Below, piece by piece: positions 32,983 through 46,000 of a stretch of DNA of 64,000 nt. The DNA lies in NCBI GenBank assembly GCA_037447655.1, contig JBBHKE010002008.1, positions 145,194 through 209,193 on the forward strand, written 5' to 3'. Source of the DNA: Zygnema cylindricum (taxonomy: Eukaryota > Streptophyta > Zygnematophyceae > Zygnematales > Zygnemataceae). Positions within the stretch are counted from its first letter, which is position 1; the number at the start of each line of letters is the position of its first letter. Below the pieces are notes generated by a model, which saw only the letters and a list, made by a program, of their open reading frames with translations, did not search any database and was not told the origin of the DNA. The translations under genes were made by a program, and so were the position numbers.

Positions 32983-35900
32983 CTCCCCTTATTTTCTAGT
33001 CTAACTTTAACTTCAGTTTAGTCCACACTTTTCTGTGCAATATTTTATCTTAGGAGAAGGCATTGGTTTTGTCATCATATTTGCCACCATTTCCTCATCT
33101 GATATATATACAAGATTCACAATCTTATTCTCAACTTTTTCTCTCACAAAACTCAATCTTATGTCCATATGCTTAGCCTTAAAATGATGTTTTGGATTAG
33201 CTGCAATTATAAAGGCAGCTTGATTGTCAGAAAACACTTCATGCACTCCCTCCTTCATATACCCCAATTCTTGCAATATGGACTTGACCCACATCAACTT
33301 TTTCATAGCAGAACAAGAGGCCATGTTCACAGCCTCCATAGTAGACTGAGCAACCACCTTTTGTTGCTTACTGCTCCAACAGCAAGCACCTTCCCCTACA
33401 TACAACAAATACCCAGAAGTGCATCTTCTCATAGGTGCATCCCCATAACTGGCATCACTCCAAGTACTGATGTTAGTGTGCTCCCCTCCCAAATGCAACC
33501 ATAACTCTCTGATTCCCACCAGATATCTCATGACTCGCTTGGCTGCCTCCCAGTCTCTTTTCCTATGATCATTAAGACTCCTATTGAGTACTCCAACTGT
33601 TGCCGCTATGTCCGACTTGGTCGAGTTCATAAAATAGATCAAACTTCCTACGACCTGTATGTTGGTTTGAAAAGATAGTTTCGTGTGTATGTGTGTGTGT
33701 GTGTGTAGTTTCATTTGTACACAATGGTTCGTGAGTACAAGACGTGAGTTTAATGCGTATGCTATTTGAATTTACTGTGGAGGTTCCAATAGATTTGTGG
33801 ATTTGGGGGGAGTAATAATGTTGGTTTTGGAAACCTTTACTCCTCTCTATATCTCGTGTGTGAGAAAGAGAGTCTAGACTTAGCCGGTTTTGTGTACAAA
33901 CTGAGTTGACGTAGACAAGATGTGGTGTGGTATGTAACTCCAAAGGGAGTTCACAGATTTGGTACACCTATGTACACGTGTCGGTACGTGGGGAATTCAA
34001 GCTTGGTTGAGTTGGTTAACAAAGTACATATTTGCTTGAGGGACCAGATTTATACGTGGAGGTTCATCTTCGGTGATGATTGAATACGCGGACGGCGGAC
34101 GGAGTTCGCCGTCATTTTTGGAAGAGAAATATTGACCGAACCATCATTTCAGTGGACTAACTTTGACTGCGTACTTCAGCAGCGGCTAGGGTTAAGGATT
34201 GATGTAAATACTTTTACGGTAGATGGCGGGGTTTAGTTTGATTAATGTTTAGTGTACCGACACACCACGGTAGTTGTGGTACGGTGTAGATCAGCTGTAG
34301 GTTCACTTTGTATATGTAGGACTTAGTCATTTTGGGACTTAAGAACTTTTTGGACAGAAACTGTTTCTGCTCCTTTTTGGGAATTTCATCTGAGAATTGC
34401 TCTCAGTTCTATAGGCAGAATTATCTGAAATTTTGCATGTGTGCTCATCCTTGTATTGGAAATATTGTAGAAAATTTGCAGACCCTTTTTGTGTCTGATT
34501 TTCTTGGGGCTTCATTGTGAAGTTGGTCATATTTATCAAAGTTCTGGCAGGCTGTTTTTTTGCAACTTTGACTAGGTGGTGTGATAATTCTGTTGGGTAT
34601 ATTTATATGAAAACTTTTGGAAATACTAAATAGCATAAAAAATATCTGTTAAAAAAGTTTCAGATTGATTTGGTAGTTCTGTAGAATTCTGAGTGGTTTC
34701 AAAGTAGGTTGTTTTTGGGGTAGTCTGTGGTGCTTCCGAGGGTAAATTCATGGCTCGAATTGCTTCAAACCAACACTGTCTATATGGAATAAACTTCATA
34801 AACTCTCTCTCCCCTGGACTCATCTGATCATCTAAGATCATCACTCCTCCTACACTCCCATCACTTACTTTTTTCAAGTCCATGGGAGTGGTACAACTGT
34901 TAGCCTTTTCCATCTGGAATTTCTCAAGCATATTACCTATTGCTTCTTTCTGAGTAAGTCTGATAATCCTTTTCCCCCTATCCCTCTCCATTTGAATCCC
35001 CAAAATTTATCTTGCCTCACCTAAATCCTTCATATCAAATCTACTTCTAAGATTTTTCTTTAGCCTATTAATCTTTTCCAAAGACTTACGGAGCACAAGC
35101 ACATCATCCACATAGATTGCAATAAAAATGACACCATTCTTATCTTCAAACATATAGATAGAATGGTCAGAACTGATCCGGATATATCCCAGACCGGTGA
35201 GAAACTCATCTAGTTTCTTATTCCACTGCCGGGGAGCCTACTTCAATCCATTTAACGACTTTATAAGCATGTAGACTTTGCTCTCTTCTCCTTCCTCCAC
35301 GAACCCCTCGGGTTGCCTCATAGAAATTTCCTCTAACTCACCATTAAGAAAAGCAGTCTTAATGTCCATCTAGTGTATTTCCATGTCTTCCGCTGCTGCC
35401 AGAAAAAAAGAATCCTTATTGATGGGAACCAAACAACTAGAGCAAAAGTCTCCTCATAGTCAATCCCTTCCTTTTAGGTAAACCCCTTTGCTACCAATCG
35501 TGCCATATATCTCTCAATAGTATTATCTGGGTTCAGTTTTAGTTTAAACACCCATTTACAGCCAATTGGTTTTCTGTTCGGAGGACAGTCTGCTAGTTCC
35601 CAAGTGTTTGCTTCCATGATAAAGGCTATCTCATCATTTATTGCTCTAATCCATCTGTTTTTTTCCAGACTGTTCACTGTCTCCGAGTATGACAGAGGCT
35701 CATCTAGGTGAGATAGCTTAGTTACCTCATGAGCGGCATGTTTTTCCTGCATCCGTTTGCTGCTCCTTCTCCCCCCCTCAAACTCCGAAGATGGGATGAA
35801 GGGAAGTCTTGGATTTCTCCTTACTGTCTCATCGGCTCCCCTATCCATAGAAGCCGATTGCGGTTCCTCCTCTTTTGTCTCGTCGAAGCCCATAGGAATG

Positions 35901-38370
35901 TGTGAGGTTTCCGGTGGATCTCCTATGTCTTGGATCTCCATTGAATCTGCAATTCTTGTTTCACTCATGTCCTTTTTAGGAAGAACAGAGTCCTCCTCAC
36001 CTTCAGACCCAAATCTCATTCTTATCATCTTGGTATATTTAAAGGGGTCAAATGACTTCCCTTCATCCATGACAACTAGGTGTTTGACCAGAATGATATA
36101 TCTCTTTGCTAAGTCATAGACTCTATATCCATTGACATCCTCATTATATCTTACAAAGTATCTAGGTTTTCCTTTAGCATCTAGTTTCTAGTTTTTCCTA
36201 TCCGTGTCAAGACAATAAACTTGGCTACCGAATACTTTAAGGTGAGAGATATCTGGTTTCCTTCCCACCCATCTCTCATAAGGTAGCATTCCCTTTACAG
36301 CTGAGGTAAGGACTCTATTCTTAATGTAGTTGGCTGAGTTCATGGCCTCTGCCCAAAATCTCTTTCCTATTTTGTTGTCGGTCAACATACTATATGCACT
36401 ATCTCCTAGTGTTGGTTTCAACCTCTCAGCTACCCCATTTTGTTCCAGGTTATATGGTATGGATTTTTGGTGCTGAATTCCCTCATCTCTCAAGTATTCC
36501 TCAAACTGATTAGAGGTTTTTTCCCCCCCATTATCACTCATTCTTCTCTTAATGAAGGTTCAATGCAACTTCTCACTCAAGGCTCTATATTCTTTGAAGT
36601 AAGTTGATGTTTCAGACTTTATTTTTAGGAAGTAGACTCTAGAGTATCCAGACGAGTCATCGGTTATTGTCAACATAAACCTCTTTCCTCCAACCAAAGG
36701 TACTTTGCAGGTCCCCATATGTGTGTGGACCAGATCTAGTACATTTTCACCTCTATATGTGGCGACTTTGGGAAAGGGAAGTGAGTGAGCCTTACCTTTA
36801 GCACAGCCACTACAATCATCCATCATTTCATTATCCCCAAACTGAATGCCTTTTACTACCCGAATATTTTTCATTTCTTTCAATTTATCAAAATGCACAA
36901 TGCCCAAATTGTTTATGCCAAATCATCAACTTGGAACACCAACATAGTAAGCATTCATCTTTTCACTAATCAGGTTAAAGCCTAAACATTCCTTGGCTAC
37001 CCTTATCTGCCGAGAAGTAAACTTCATCCACATACTTAGCTGTAAAGACTCCCTTTCTAGTGAAGGTATCAAACTCTTTGTCATCTAACACAGACGTAGA
37101 GACAAGATTTTTACTTAGCTCAGGAATATAGAGTACATCTGAGAATGTGAGTATAGAAGTCTTACCCTCCACTAAAAATTTTAGATGTACTAACCCCACT
37201 AGATTTGTAGTAACCACTCTCCCATCCCCAAACTCTATCTCTACACTAGGGATCTTTCTTAGCTTTGTGAAGAGTTGCCAATCACGACACATATGCATGG
37301 ATGCACCTGAGTCGATGATCCATCCTTCTTGTGGAGCTTCCCAAATTATTCTAAGGGCACAATTTTGTCTCCGAGGGATATCCTTCTCCTCCAGACTCTT
37401 GTCAAGAAGAAGCTCCCCATCTTCCTCAGAGGACTCGTCCTCAGTTTCTCCTGTCACTTTTATGACCACAAGTGCCTTTTTCTTCCCTCCAGAAGGACCC
37501 CCTCCACGGTTCTCTTGGAGCTGCAGCTATAACAGCTTGACACAATCCGTGATAAAGTGTCCTGGCTTTTTGCAAAAATGACAAAGGCCCTTTGGGGGCC
37601 TTGGTCCTCCATACTGATCTCTTTCCCCTTTGTACAGTATCTTCAGATCCTTCCCCCATCGGTCCCCTCTTGCAGCTAGAGCTTGAATGTTCTTTCCTCC
37701 TCACTTAATCTCCATGGTGTTTTCATGCACAAGTATCATCTGGACCACTGTATTCCACTTCCATGAACTATCAATCATTTCCTGTACTCGATACACTATG
37801 TTCCCGTATTCGTCTAGTAACTTCATGATGAGATTGTTAACTTTTATCTTTATTGTACTTGTCCACCCGGCACTTTCCATCTCCATATACAAATAAGAAA
37901 GATCATTACAATAATCTAACATCTTTCCTCCTTTGTAAGTGTAACTCACTAGCTTTTGCTCAGCCAACTGGAGCTCCTGAATAGTACCTGCTCTATAAAT
38001 TTTCACCAAACTCTCCCATAACTCCTCGGCCTTGTAAATGTGAAGGTGAGGGGTGGCCAAAGCTTAAGTGAGGTGCCTTAGAATGAAGTTCTTGGCAGCC
38101 ATGTTTACGTCTTCCCACATTTCAGTATCGTTCTCCACGTTCTTCATGGCCGGCGATTCCGATGCCGTGGCTAAAGGAGTGAGGGGCGTCTCCTTTCTTT
38201 TCCCCTTTTCCGACACAGTGCTGTCCCCATCATATGCCTCCTCCGCTGAAGTAGTTGTTGCTGCAAGAAACCTAACTCCTCCAAATCCTGGTGGATTTCC
38301 TAAAGGTGGACGTTTCACTTGTCCACTAACGATACCCCAGTATAGTTTTTCGCACAAAGCCCCCATCATT
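32983..38370 (-). pseudogene. E5 gag-pol, decayed and interrupted by S1
   Basis: Minus-strand order: gag from about 38368 (LMMGALCEK, UBN2 domain to about 37720), knuckle region near 37590 with its first Cys positions lost (GPLSFL), protease DSGAS (near 37310), pre-integrase (36907-36780) and integrase core with DNGGE and GVAERL (36700-36190). The linker follows, then reverse transcriptase (35700-34780, YVDD near 35110) and RNase H (33650-33013; WSDAS, NMAS, DNQAA). S1 splits the RT between IPYRQ and VVGSL. Many stops and frameshifts are present (for example near 36975, 36550, 35470, 35400). The 5' LTR is missing except about 18 bases of LTR end at 38371-38389, which join directly to E6 sequence. 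Confidence 0.9.
33660..34775. mobile_element. S1, solo LTR-like insertion in E5 RT
   Basis: A 1,116-bp insertion with 12-bp inverted ends TGTTGGTTTGAA / TTCAAACCAACA. It is flanked by ctgta (33655-33659) and ctgtc (34776-34780). It splits the E5 RT frame exactly. TG...CA ends with 4-5 bp flanking duplication fit a solo LTR of a family not otherwise seen here. It contains a (GT)n microsatellite near 33690-33706. Its orientation cannot be set, and a TIR DNA transposon is an alternative. Confidence 0.7.
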
Positions 38371-38389
38371 AACCTGAAAATATGTGGAC

Positions 38390-39418
38390 TCATCTGGTGT
38401 CTCTTTTTTGTCCTCGTTATCCCTATTTACTTAAGTTGCTACAAGTGCATTTTTCTTTCCTCCTTGACTTGAATTGGATTCTCCATCCTTAATCCTCAGT
38501 TTTGTCAACTAGGTGCAATCTGCCATGTGGTGACCAATTTTCTTGCAAAAATTACATAATCCTTTCGGAGAGCCACTTCTAGATTCATCTCATCCTCCTT
38601 CGTGGAAATTCCTGTAAGGTTTCTTTTGATCTCGATTTTTCCAAATTTGTCATTGCCGCTAGTGCTTAGATACTACGACTTCCTCGACGAAGCTCTATAG
38701 TATTCTCCCTAACTAGAATTATCCCCATAGTGGCGTTCCAGTTCAACCAATTTTTTGGTAAGTCATGCAACTTGTTTAGAATATTCTTATACTCGTCTAG
38801 AAGCTTCATGATTAGTGTGTTTACTTTCTCTTTTTCTGTTTTTTTTTTCCTGCACTTTCAAGTTTCATGTTTAGACTAGCAAGATCATTGTAGAAATCTA
38901 TCATGCTTTCTCCCTTGTAAACGTAGGCTTTTAACTTTTGATTTGATTATTTGCAGTTGCTGAATTGTTCCATTTTGTATATATTGACGAGTGATTCCTA
39001 CTTCCTTGCAGAGTTAATTAAATTTATGAAAAAAGAAGCAATAGGCTTAGTGAGGCTCCTGATAATACAATGCTTTTCAACCATATTTTTGTAATTCTAG
39101 ACCTAGTTATCATTTTCCTCTGTTTTGGGTTCAACTGCTCCCAATACAGCTCCTGTTGCCACCAGTGTTGACTTCTCCTTTCCCTTGTCCATAATAATTC
39201 TCTCTCCATCTTTATCGGTCTTTTTTGTTGTTCCTTTGGTGAGTCAAAATTTTCTTCAAAACCGAACTCCTCCAAAGCCAAGTGGAACTCGAATATGTGG
39301 GGCTCGACACCTCACAAATTCCGATACAATTCCCTAAAGATGCTTCTGAAATAAGTCTCCTTGCATCATGGTTTCCCAATAAATAAAACCGGTTCTATCA
39401 AAAATGGGTACCTTAGAG
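38390..39418 (-). pseudogene. E6 gag fragment with zinc knuckle, decayed
   Basis: The minus strand reads from a gag leader near 39400 through a charged stretch to a UBN2-like region full of frameshifts. The knuckle is CNFCKKIGHHMADC at about 38540, followed by GGKKNALVAT. It ends at 38390, joined to E5. Protease onward is missing. One deletion that removed the E6 pol and the E5 5' LTR would explain the junction (inference). Confidence 0.78.
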
Positions 39419-39433
39419 GGTGGGCCCATAACT
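39419..39433 (-). other. E6 primer-binding site
   Basis: The + strand reads ggtgggcccataact, the consensus anticodon-arm site with one change at the LTR-proximal base. Confidence 0.85.
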
Positions 39434-40393
39434 TGAAATTCTGTGGACTCTATAGTCCCATAGAATATGCAGATTAGATTAAGCCTCTAGATAGCCTTGA
39501 ATCACTTCAATTCTGACAAAAATAACTGCCACCGTGGCAAGCAAAAACTTTGACGAACTTCACCTTTGTCAAGTTAGGACTTCTTTAAATCCGTAACAAA
39601 AATAATCATTGAAATTGCTCCATTGAATACTTAATTATGGCTAATCAAAGTCAGCAAATATATGTAGATGCTCTTTGGGAGAGAGGGACATTAAAAACAT
39701 CTAAGTCCTAAACCCCTATTCAAAACCCTTATCTACTAAGCTATCTACCAACCTGAATAATGTATCGTACACCGTGTGCAAATTGAAAGTACACTAGTCG
39801 CCATACAATATGTATGGCCTCTGTACAGCAACACTAAAATCATTGTACCTTCCACTAGCAATGCCATGGTTATGTCTCCTTCTTCTCTGGCAACCACTAA
39901 AGTAATGCCATGTGTCAATCTATGGCTCTTTTGGCATAAGAAGCCAAAATAACCATTTTGGGCTGTCAGCTCTCACACGGATCGTCGGATCTCAACATGT
40001 ATTTATTTACCCATGTCCGATCATGCGGCGTGGTGAACTATTCCGTACGTATGTTGTAATTTACCCTTGTCCATGTGCGTCAATTCGGTTCAGTCCGTTG
40101 AATGGATTAATGTTCACATAATTTGTTTATTACTGAATAATACCCCATGTGTGTATCGACATCTTCTACAACAAATGGATAAGGTCAACGACATGTACGG
40201 CTAGCTGAGACTTTGTAGGACCAGGATCAAATCCTGGTCAGTCCAACTCTTTTTGGTAGAGGCTACTCTATCTCTCTCTCTTTTCCTCCATGGCTACCAA
40301 AGACGCAGCCATTGTCTACTTCTCTCTCTTAGTAGCGGCTCGTAGACTCTAGCAAAGTAAAAAAAGGACAACAAGTTACAATCACCTTTTTCA
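39434..40393 (-). repeat. E6 5' LTR
   Basis: About 960 bp. The minus strand ends TTTCA next to the PBS. The other end is placed at tca (40393) but is uncertain by a dozen bases. It carries the perfect hairpin CCAGG-ATCAAAT-CCTGG (40221-40237). It interrupts the gag of E7. Confidence 0.72.
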
Positions 40394-40834
40394 ATATTTG
40401 CTTCCTAATGACTCCCAAATTTCAGCAGACATTCTTAGTTCCATGAGGGGAAGGGCGATGGCCTTTGTTACACTCGAAGAATGAAGTGTTTCTCCACGGT
40501 GTTTTTGTAGTGCCATTTTTCGTAGTTATTTTCCTTAGTCTAAATTGTTGCCAGCATGTTCTTTGTCACCCGAGTGGCTCTAGGTTGTTCTGTTCCCTTG
40601 TCCCTTTTGTCTCCATGCATAACAATTGTCTCCCCCTCCTCCTCTTCCTCATTTGTGATCTTTACTTTAGACTTTGCAGCTGTGGAGGTATTAGGGAATT
40701 GTGCTCCTCCAAAGCTAGGCAATGGGCATCAAATGCGTCACGACGCTATGCCCAAAGATACTTTTCAAAAAGCGCTCCTTCCATCATCATATCTTAATAG
40801 ATGGTCTGATCTATTAAAGATGGGCAACCGTGAT
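40394..40834 (-). pseudogene. E7 gag N-terminal fragment, decayed
   Basis: The minus strand reads from the gag leader next to the PBS, through PSFGGAQF and an acidic/charged stretch, to a KHFILR-like block near 40470. It is frameshifted throughout and is cut at about 40394 by the E6 LTR. Confidence 0.72.
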
Positions 40835-40849
40835 GGTGGGCCCATAACC
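40835..40849 (-). other. E7 primer-binding site
   Basis: The + strand reads ggtgggcccataacc, an exact consensus match directly next to the LTR end at 40850. Confidence 0.88.
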
Positions 40850-41067
40850 TGAAAATCTGTGGACTCCATTAGCCCACAGAATGCACAGCTCTAAAATCCC
40901 TCTTAGATAGTATAGCCACCTTTGAATTTCCCAATTCTTAAATGCCACCTAGGAAGGTAGTTCATGCAACCAAATGAAACTCTGTGGCCTCCATTAGCCC
41001 ACAGAGTATACAACGTATATAAGACCTCTATGACAATGCTTGCCCCTTCCTCTTTCCCACTGAATAA
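40850..41067 (-). repeat. E7 LTR, left part (interrupted by E8)
   Basis: The LTR end tgaaaatctgtggactcc occurs at 40850, and a second LTR-end-like copy (tgaaactctgtggcctcc) occurs near 40976, so about 125 bp are partially duplicated. The rest of the LTR continues at 47378-48183. Confidence 0.78.
41063..41067. repeat. Target-site duplication of E8, left copy (aataa)
   Basis: Identical to 47373-47377 directly after the E8 3' LTR. Confidence 0.92.
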
Positions 41068-42115
41068 TGTAGAAATTAATGGTTTTTAAGTATTTTCTAG
41101 GTCTGAATAGAAATATAGAAGCCGAGGCAGTCTACCTCTAACTTCTCTCTCCAACTCTCAAACTTGTCGCAGTCACTGAGAAATTGGAGAGGAAGCTAGA
41201 GCCATGGCTACCTAGGCTATCCTCAGGTTTACGGGAAATTTATATTAGTCTAGGGATTAATTACTAAAAGATATGTGTCGCCAACAAGATTTGATCCTAG
41301 TACCTGCCAGCCGTCAGAGGGTATATAGCCGGTAACCTTAGCCGTTAAGTCTAGAAGTAGTGTTACGTAGTTTATAGTACGATAATGATTTAAACATGTA
41401 CACGTAGGATAAATCATTTAACTATAACTGTTAACGGGATATATAGATATGGTAGTGTAAAAGTACAAATTGCGGTACGGATAAGAAATCAATACCGCGC
41501 ATTGATTTCGTAAGCGAAACAAATACCGCGCATGTATTTATTACGGCTACGATCAAATGCGAGTTTAATCGGACGGCCGGAATTAGCGCCGAGATCGCAG
41601 AAGGAGAATTCGGCGGTTTGTGGGCATCGCCACATCGGATGACACGTGGCGATCTAACATTGGAGCGCGGCATCTCCGAGGATTAAAGGAGCGAATCCGG
41701 ATATTCCACGTGTGGACATTTAGGCCATGTCGTACAATGTCCGTACATAAAGTACACCGACAGCTGTACTTTTGCATACGGAAGTGTAATCTGATTGGTT
41801 CCGTACATCAGTAGATAGAGTCTGTGAGAGAGATATGACTTAGAAAAATTAGAAGATAGGACCCTCTCTCCCAGAGAGCTTTTGTACAAAAGGTCAACTT
41901 TGACCGTCTATAACTTACTGCTCAGGGGAGCAAATTCAGAGATTCTTTTTGCTATCGACTCACGGGAGTCTTGCCTTCAAAGGGGTGAAGGTGGTCAGAG
42001 TTTTTGTCTGCCAGGGTGGCAGTTATTTTTGCTTAAACACAAAGGGGTCAGGATTATCCTAGAGGCTTCTTGGAAGCTGTCCACTCTGAGGACTTATGGA
42101 GGTCTCAGAGTTTCA
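41068..42115 (+). repeat. E8 5' LTR
   Basis: 1,048 bp, from TGTAGAAATT to GTTTCA, the same length as the E9 LTR. It contains the family hairpin (stem arms near 41142-41154 and 41183-41195 around an agtcactga core) and an in-frame gag ATG at 42096. Confidence 0.95.
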
Positions 42116-42130
42116 CGTTATGGGCCCACC
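42116..42130 (+). other. E8 primer-binding site
   Basis: CGTTATGGGCCCACC, one base off consensus at the first position. The contained ATG (42120-42122) is in frame with gag and with the LTR ATG at 42096. Confidence 0.88.
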
Positions 42131-43066
42131 CTCTAGGGTACCAATCTTTAATGGAATTGGCTTCATATACTGGAAAAGTATGATGATAAGAGCTCTATGC
42201 GAAAAAAGGTTTTGGGGGATACTGAGTGGACGATTGGGGCGTCCATCAAGTCTTGGAATTCCTCCAGGGTTTAAAGGAAGCAGATTCACCAGGAAAGAGG
42301 ATTCACCTTCAACGGAGGAAACAAAGGAAGGAGAGGTGGTGGACAAAGGAAAGGAGAAGGAGGCGACCACACCAATAGCAACTGGTTTAGCATTCATGTC
42401 ACCTATTCCGAGGAACGAGGAGAATGATACTTAAACCTGGGACTTCAACAATATGGCGGCAAAGCACTTCATTCTACGCCATCTCACTCAAGGACTTGCA
42501 TGTCCTCATTTGCAAGTAGAGAGGGCATCTGATCTTTGGATGGCTCTCATAGAGCTGTACCGAAGTGGTACGATTCAGCAACAACAGTTGGCTGATCAGA
42601 AAGTTAAGGAGTATATATACAAAGGGGGAAATATGTTGGATTTTTGCAATGAGCTTGCTACAGTCTTCATGGAGCTAGAGAGTGCGGGAAAAGTTTTTAG
42701 TGAAAAAGAAAAGGTTAACTGTTTACTGATGAAGTTACCTGATGAGTTCGAGAACATAGTCAACCGTGTTCAGGACTTGCCGGACTCACGTTGGATATAG
42801 AACTCAGTGGTAGGGATGATTCTCGTTCGAGAGAATACGATTGAGTTCGAAGGGGAGGAAAGAGTGGCCAAGCCTTGGCAACAGCGACCGATTGGAGAAA
42901 CAAGGATTCCCGGAAACCAGTTGGAAACTATGGGGGTAGGGAGCAGAATAAATAGGCTGACAAATTCGAACCATGGGCTCCCAAAGGTTTATGTCATTTT
43001 TGTAAGAAACCAGGGCACTATATGGCAGAGGGCACTAAGCTAACCGAGCTTCGGTTAAAGGAGGGG
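42120..43066 (+). pseudogene. E8 gag, three premature stops
   Basis: UBN2-type copia Gag with leader PPSRVP, a RNEEND block, QVERASDLW, FCNELA and LLMKLPDEFE. The zinc-knuckle region is near 42990-43030. The first stop is at 42432-42434 (GAA to TAA relative to E9). A second is at 42798-42800 (TGG to TAG). A frameshift affects the zone after 42840, and another stop near 43066 (CAG to TAG) separates it from pol. Apart from these lesions the sequence is very close to E9, so both belong to one subfamily. Gag would normally build the particle and bind RNA; here only fragments could be made. Confidence 0.92.
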
Positions 43067-46000
43067 TAGACCGGTGGTACCCCGAGAGGAAAGAAAAAGG
43101 CCCTTGTCACACAAGTACTTGTGGCGGAATCCGAGGATGAGGACGATGAGCTCTTTTTGGATGAGGAGTTGGAGGCGAAAAATGAGGTTGAAATTCCACG
43201 AAGGCAGAAATGTGCTTACGGTGGTTTGAAAGGTGAAGCAGGCTGGATTATAGATTCAGGTGCCTCAATGCACATGTGTAAGGATAGGCACCTGTTCCCT
43301 AAGATAAGAAAGATTCCCACCGTAGAGATAGAGTACGGGGATGGGAAGATAGTCACCACTACTCTTGTAGGATCGGTAGATCTGAAAGTATTAGTAGAAG
43401 GAAAGACATCCATATTAACATTCTTTGATGTATTGTTTATTACGGAGCTGAACAAAAACCTTATCTCTACATCTGTATTAGATGATAAGGGTTTTTTCAC
43501 TAGCACTAGGGAAGGAGTCTTTACTGCTAGTTTTGAGGAGGATGTCTATTTCATTGCTGAGAAAGGTAGCCATGGGATATTTAGGTTGATCTTAAGTAAT
43601 GAAACGAAGAAACTTTATTATGCTGGTGTTCATGATATTATGATGTGGCATAAGAGGCTCAGGCATGTGAATCTAGATAAGTTAAGAGAGATGAAAAAGA
43701 TGGGAGTGGTGGAAGGGATTCAGTTCAGTGAGAGTGATGATATAAGTGATTGTAGTGGGTGTGCTCAAGGTAAAGCACACAGATTACCCTTTCCTAAAAC
43801 AACCACCTACAAGGGAGAAAAACTTCTAGATCTAGTACACACAGATATTTGGGGACAGGCTAGAGTGCCCTCACCTAGGGGGAAGAGATTTATCATGACT
43901 ATAACTGATGATTGGTCTCGGTATTCCTGGGTGTATTTTTTGAAAAACAAGTCAGAAGCTGAGGATTGTTTTAGACAATATAAAGCATGGAGCGAAAAAC
44001 TCCATGAAACTCCAATCAAGAGAGTAAGGAGTGACAATGGTGGAGAGTATACTTCTAACCAGTTTGAGGATTTTTTGAGGGAAGATGGGGTTCAACACCA
44101 AAAGACAGTTTCAGAAAATCCGGAACAGAATGGGGTAGCTGAAAGGTTAAATAGAACACTAAGTGATAGTGCTAGAAGTATGTTGTCAGATAAGAAGATA
44201 GGAAAAAGGTTTTGGGCAAAAGCAATGAACTGTGCTAATTACCTCAAATATATAGTTCTTACTTCAGCTATAAAAGATCAAACACCTTATGAGAGATGGA
44301 CAGGCCGGAAACCAGACTTATCTCATTTAAAGGTTTTCGGCAATCAAGTATTCAATCTAGATACAGATCGGTCTAATTGGAAGCTAGATCCTAAAGGAAA
44401 ACCGGGATACTTATTAGGATATGATGAGCATGTTAAAGGATGTAGAGTTTATGATCTAAAAAGAGAAGATATAATCTTAGTAAAGTATCTAGTAGTTATG
44501 GATGAAGGAAAATCTGTGGACCCCTTCAAATATACAAAGTCAGTAAAAATCAGATTTGAGTCAGAAAATTCTGATGACTTTGAGCTTCCTAACTATCCAG
44601 GTTTTAGAGACGATGACATTCTTGCAGGTAAAAATCAGACTGAAAAGGACTCGGCTCTGGAAACTCCAGTGACAACTCTACCCGAAGCGGAAGACGTGGT
44701 CGAAATTGATTCGGAATCAAGGGATAGGGGAGAAACCGAGTTTGTTCGAAAGAATCCACGAGAACCATCTATTCCGGCCTCAGATTTTGAAGGGGAAGAA
44801 GAAGTAGGAAAAGACTGCAAGAAAAACAGGTTAATAACAAGGTAACTAAAAGTATCTCCTCAAGATGAACCTCAAACTTATGGAGAGGCGATGACTTGTC
44901 CAGAAAGAAATCGGTGGAAGACAACCTTCAATGAAGAGATGGCCTCAATTATGGCAGCCGATACTTGGGAGCTGGTGGATTGTCCACCTAACGGAAAACC
45001 AATCGGTTGTAAGTGGGGTTTCAAATTAAAACTGAACCCAGATAACACAATCGAGGGCTACAAGGCCCGACTAGTGGCAAAGGAATTTACACAAAAAGAG
45101 GGAATTGACTACGAGGAAACCTTTGCCCCGGTGGTCAGATTTCCCTCCGTCCGCATACTTCTCAGCCTGGCAGCAGCGGAAGACATGGAAGTGCACCAGA
45201 TGGACATCAAAACAGCCTTTTTGCATGGAGAATTGGAAGAGGAGATCTTCATGCGACATCACGAAGGGTTTGTGGAAGAAGGAGAGGAGAGTAAGGTATG
45301 CCGGCTGATTAAATCTCTTTATGGTTTCAAACAGGCGCCTCGATAGTGGAATAAAAAGCTTGATGAGTTTCTTACCGGTCTAGGATATATCCGGATCAGC
45401 TCAGATCACTCAATCTATATTTTCGAAGATGAGGAAGGTTTTATATTTATTGCAATTTATGTTGATGATTTGCTTGTTTTAAGTAAATCAATGGAAAAAA
45501 TTAATAAACTGAAAACCGATCTTAAGGGGAGATTTGAAATGAATGATATGGGGGAAGCAAAATATATTTTGGGAATTCAAGTAGAGAGAGACCGAAAAAG
45601 AAAAATTATAAGATTGACTCAAAAAGAAGCAATACGGAACATTCTTGAAAAATTTCAAATGGATAAAGCTAATAGTTGTACAACTCCAATGGAGTTGAAG
45701 AAGGGAAGTGAGGGGAGTGAGGAAGAAGGAGTCATAGTCTTAGACGAGGAATTATCTCCTGAAGAACAGAAGTTCATGCAGACTATTCCTTACAGGCAAG
45801 TAGTGGGAAGTCTAATCTATTTTATGAATTGTACCCGGCCGGATTTAGCTGCAGCTGTAGGAGTGCTGAGTAGAAGTCTAAATGCTCCCACTAAGAGGGA
45901 TTGGGAGGCAGCTAAGAGAGTTCTTAGATACTTGATAGGAACTAGGGATATATGGTTGCATTTGGGTGGGGAGAATACTGACATCACTACTTGGAGTGAT

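Noticed and set aside
33013-33714. Apparent RT/RNase H ORF starting with a Thr-His repeat
   Set aside because: Its N-terminal part is translated S1 insertion (the GT microsatellite); only the portion after VVGSL belongs to E5.
40221-40237. Functional tRNA gene in the LTRs
   Set aside because: The T-arm-like hairpin is good, but no matching acceptor stem or anticodon arm can be drawn around it.
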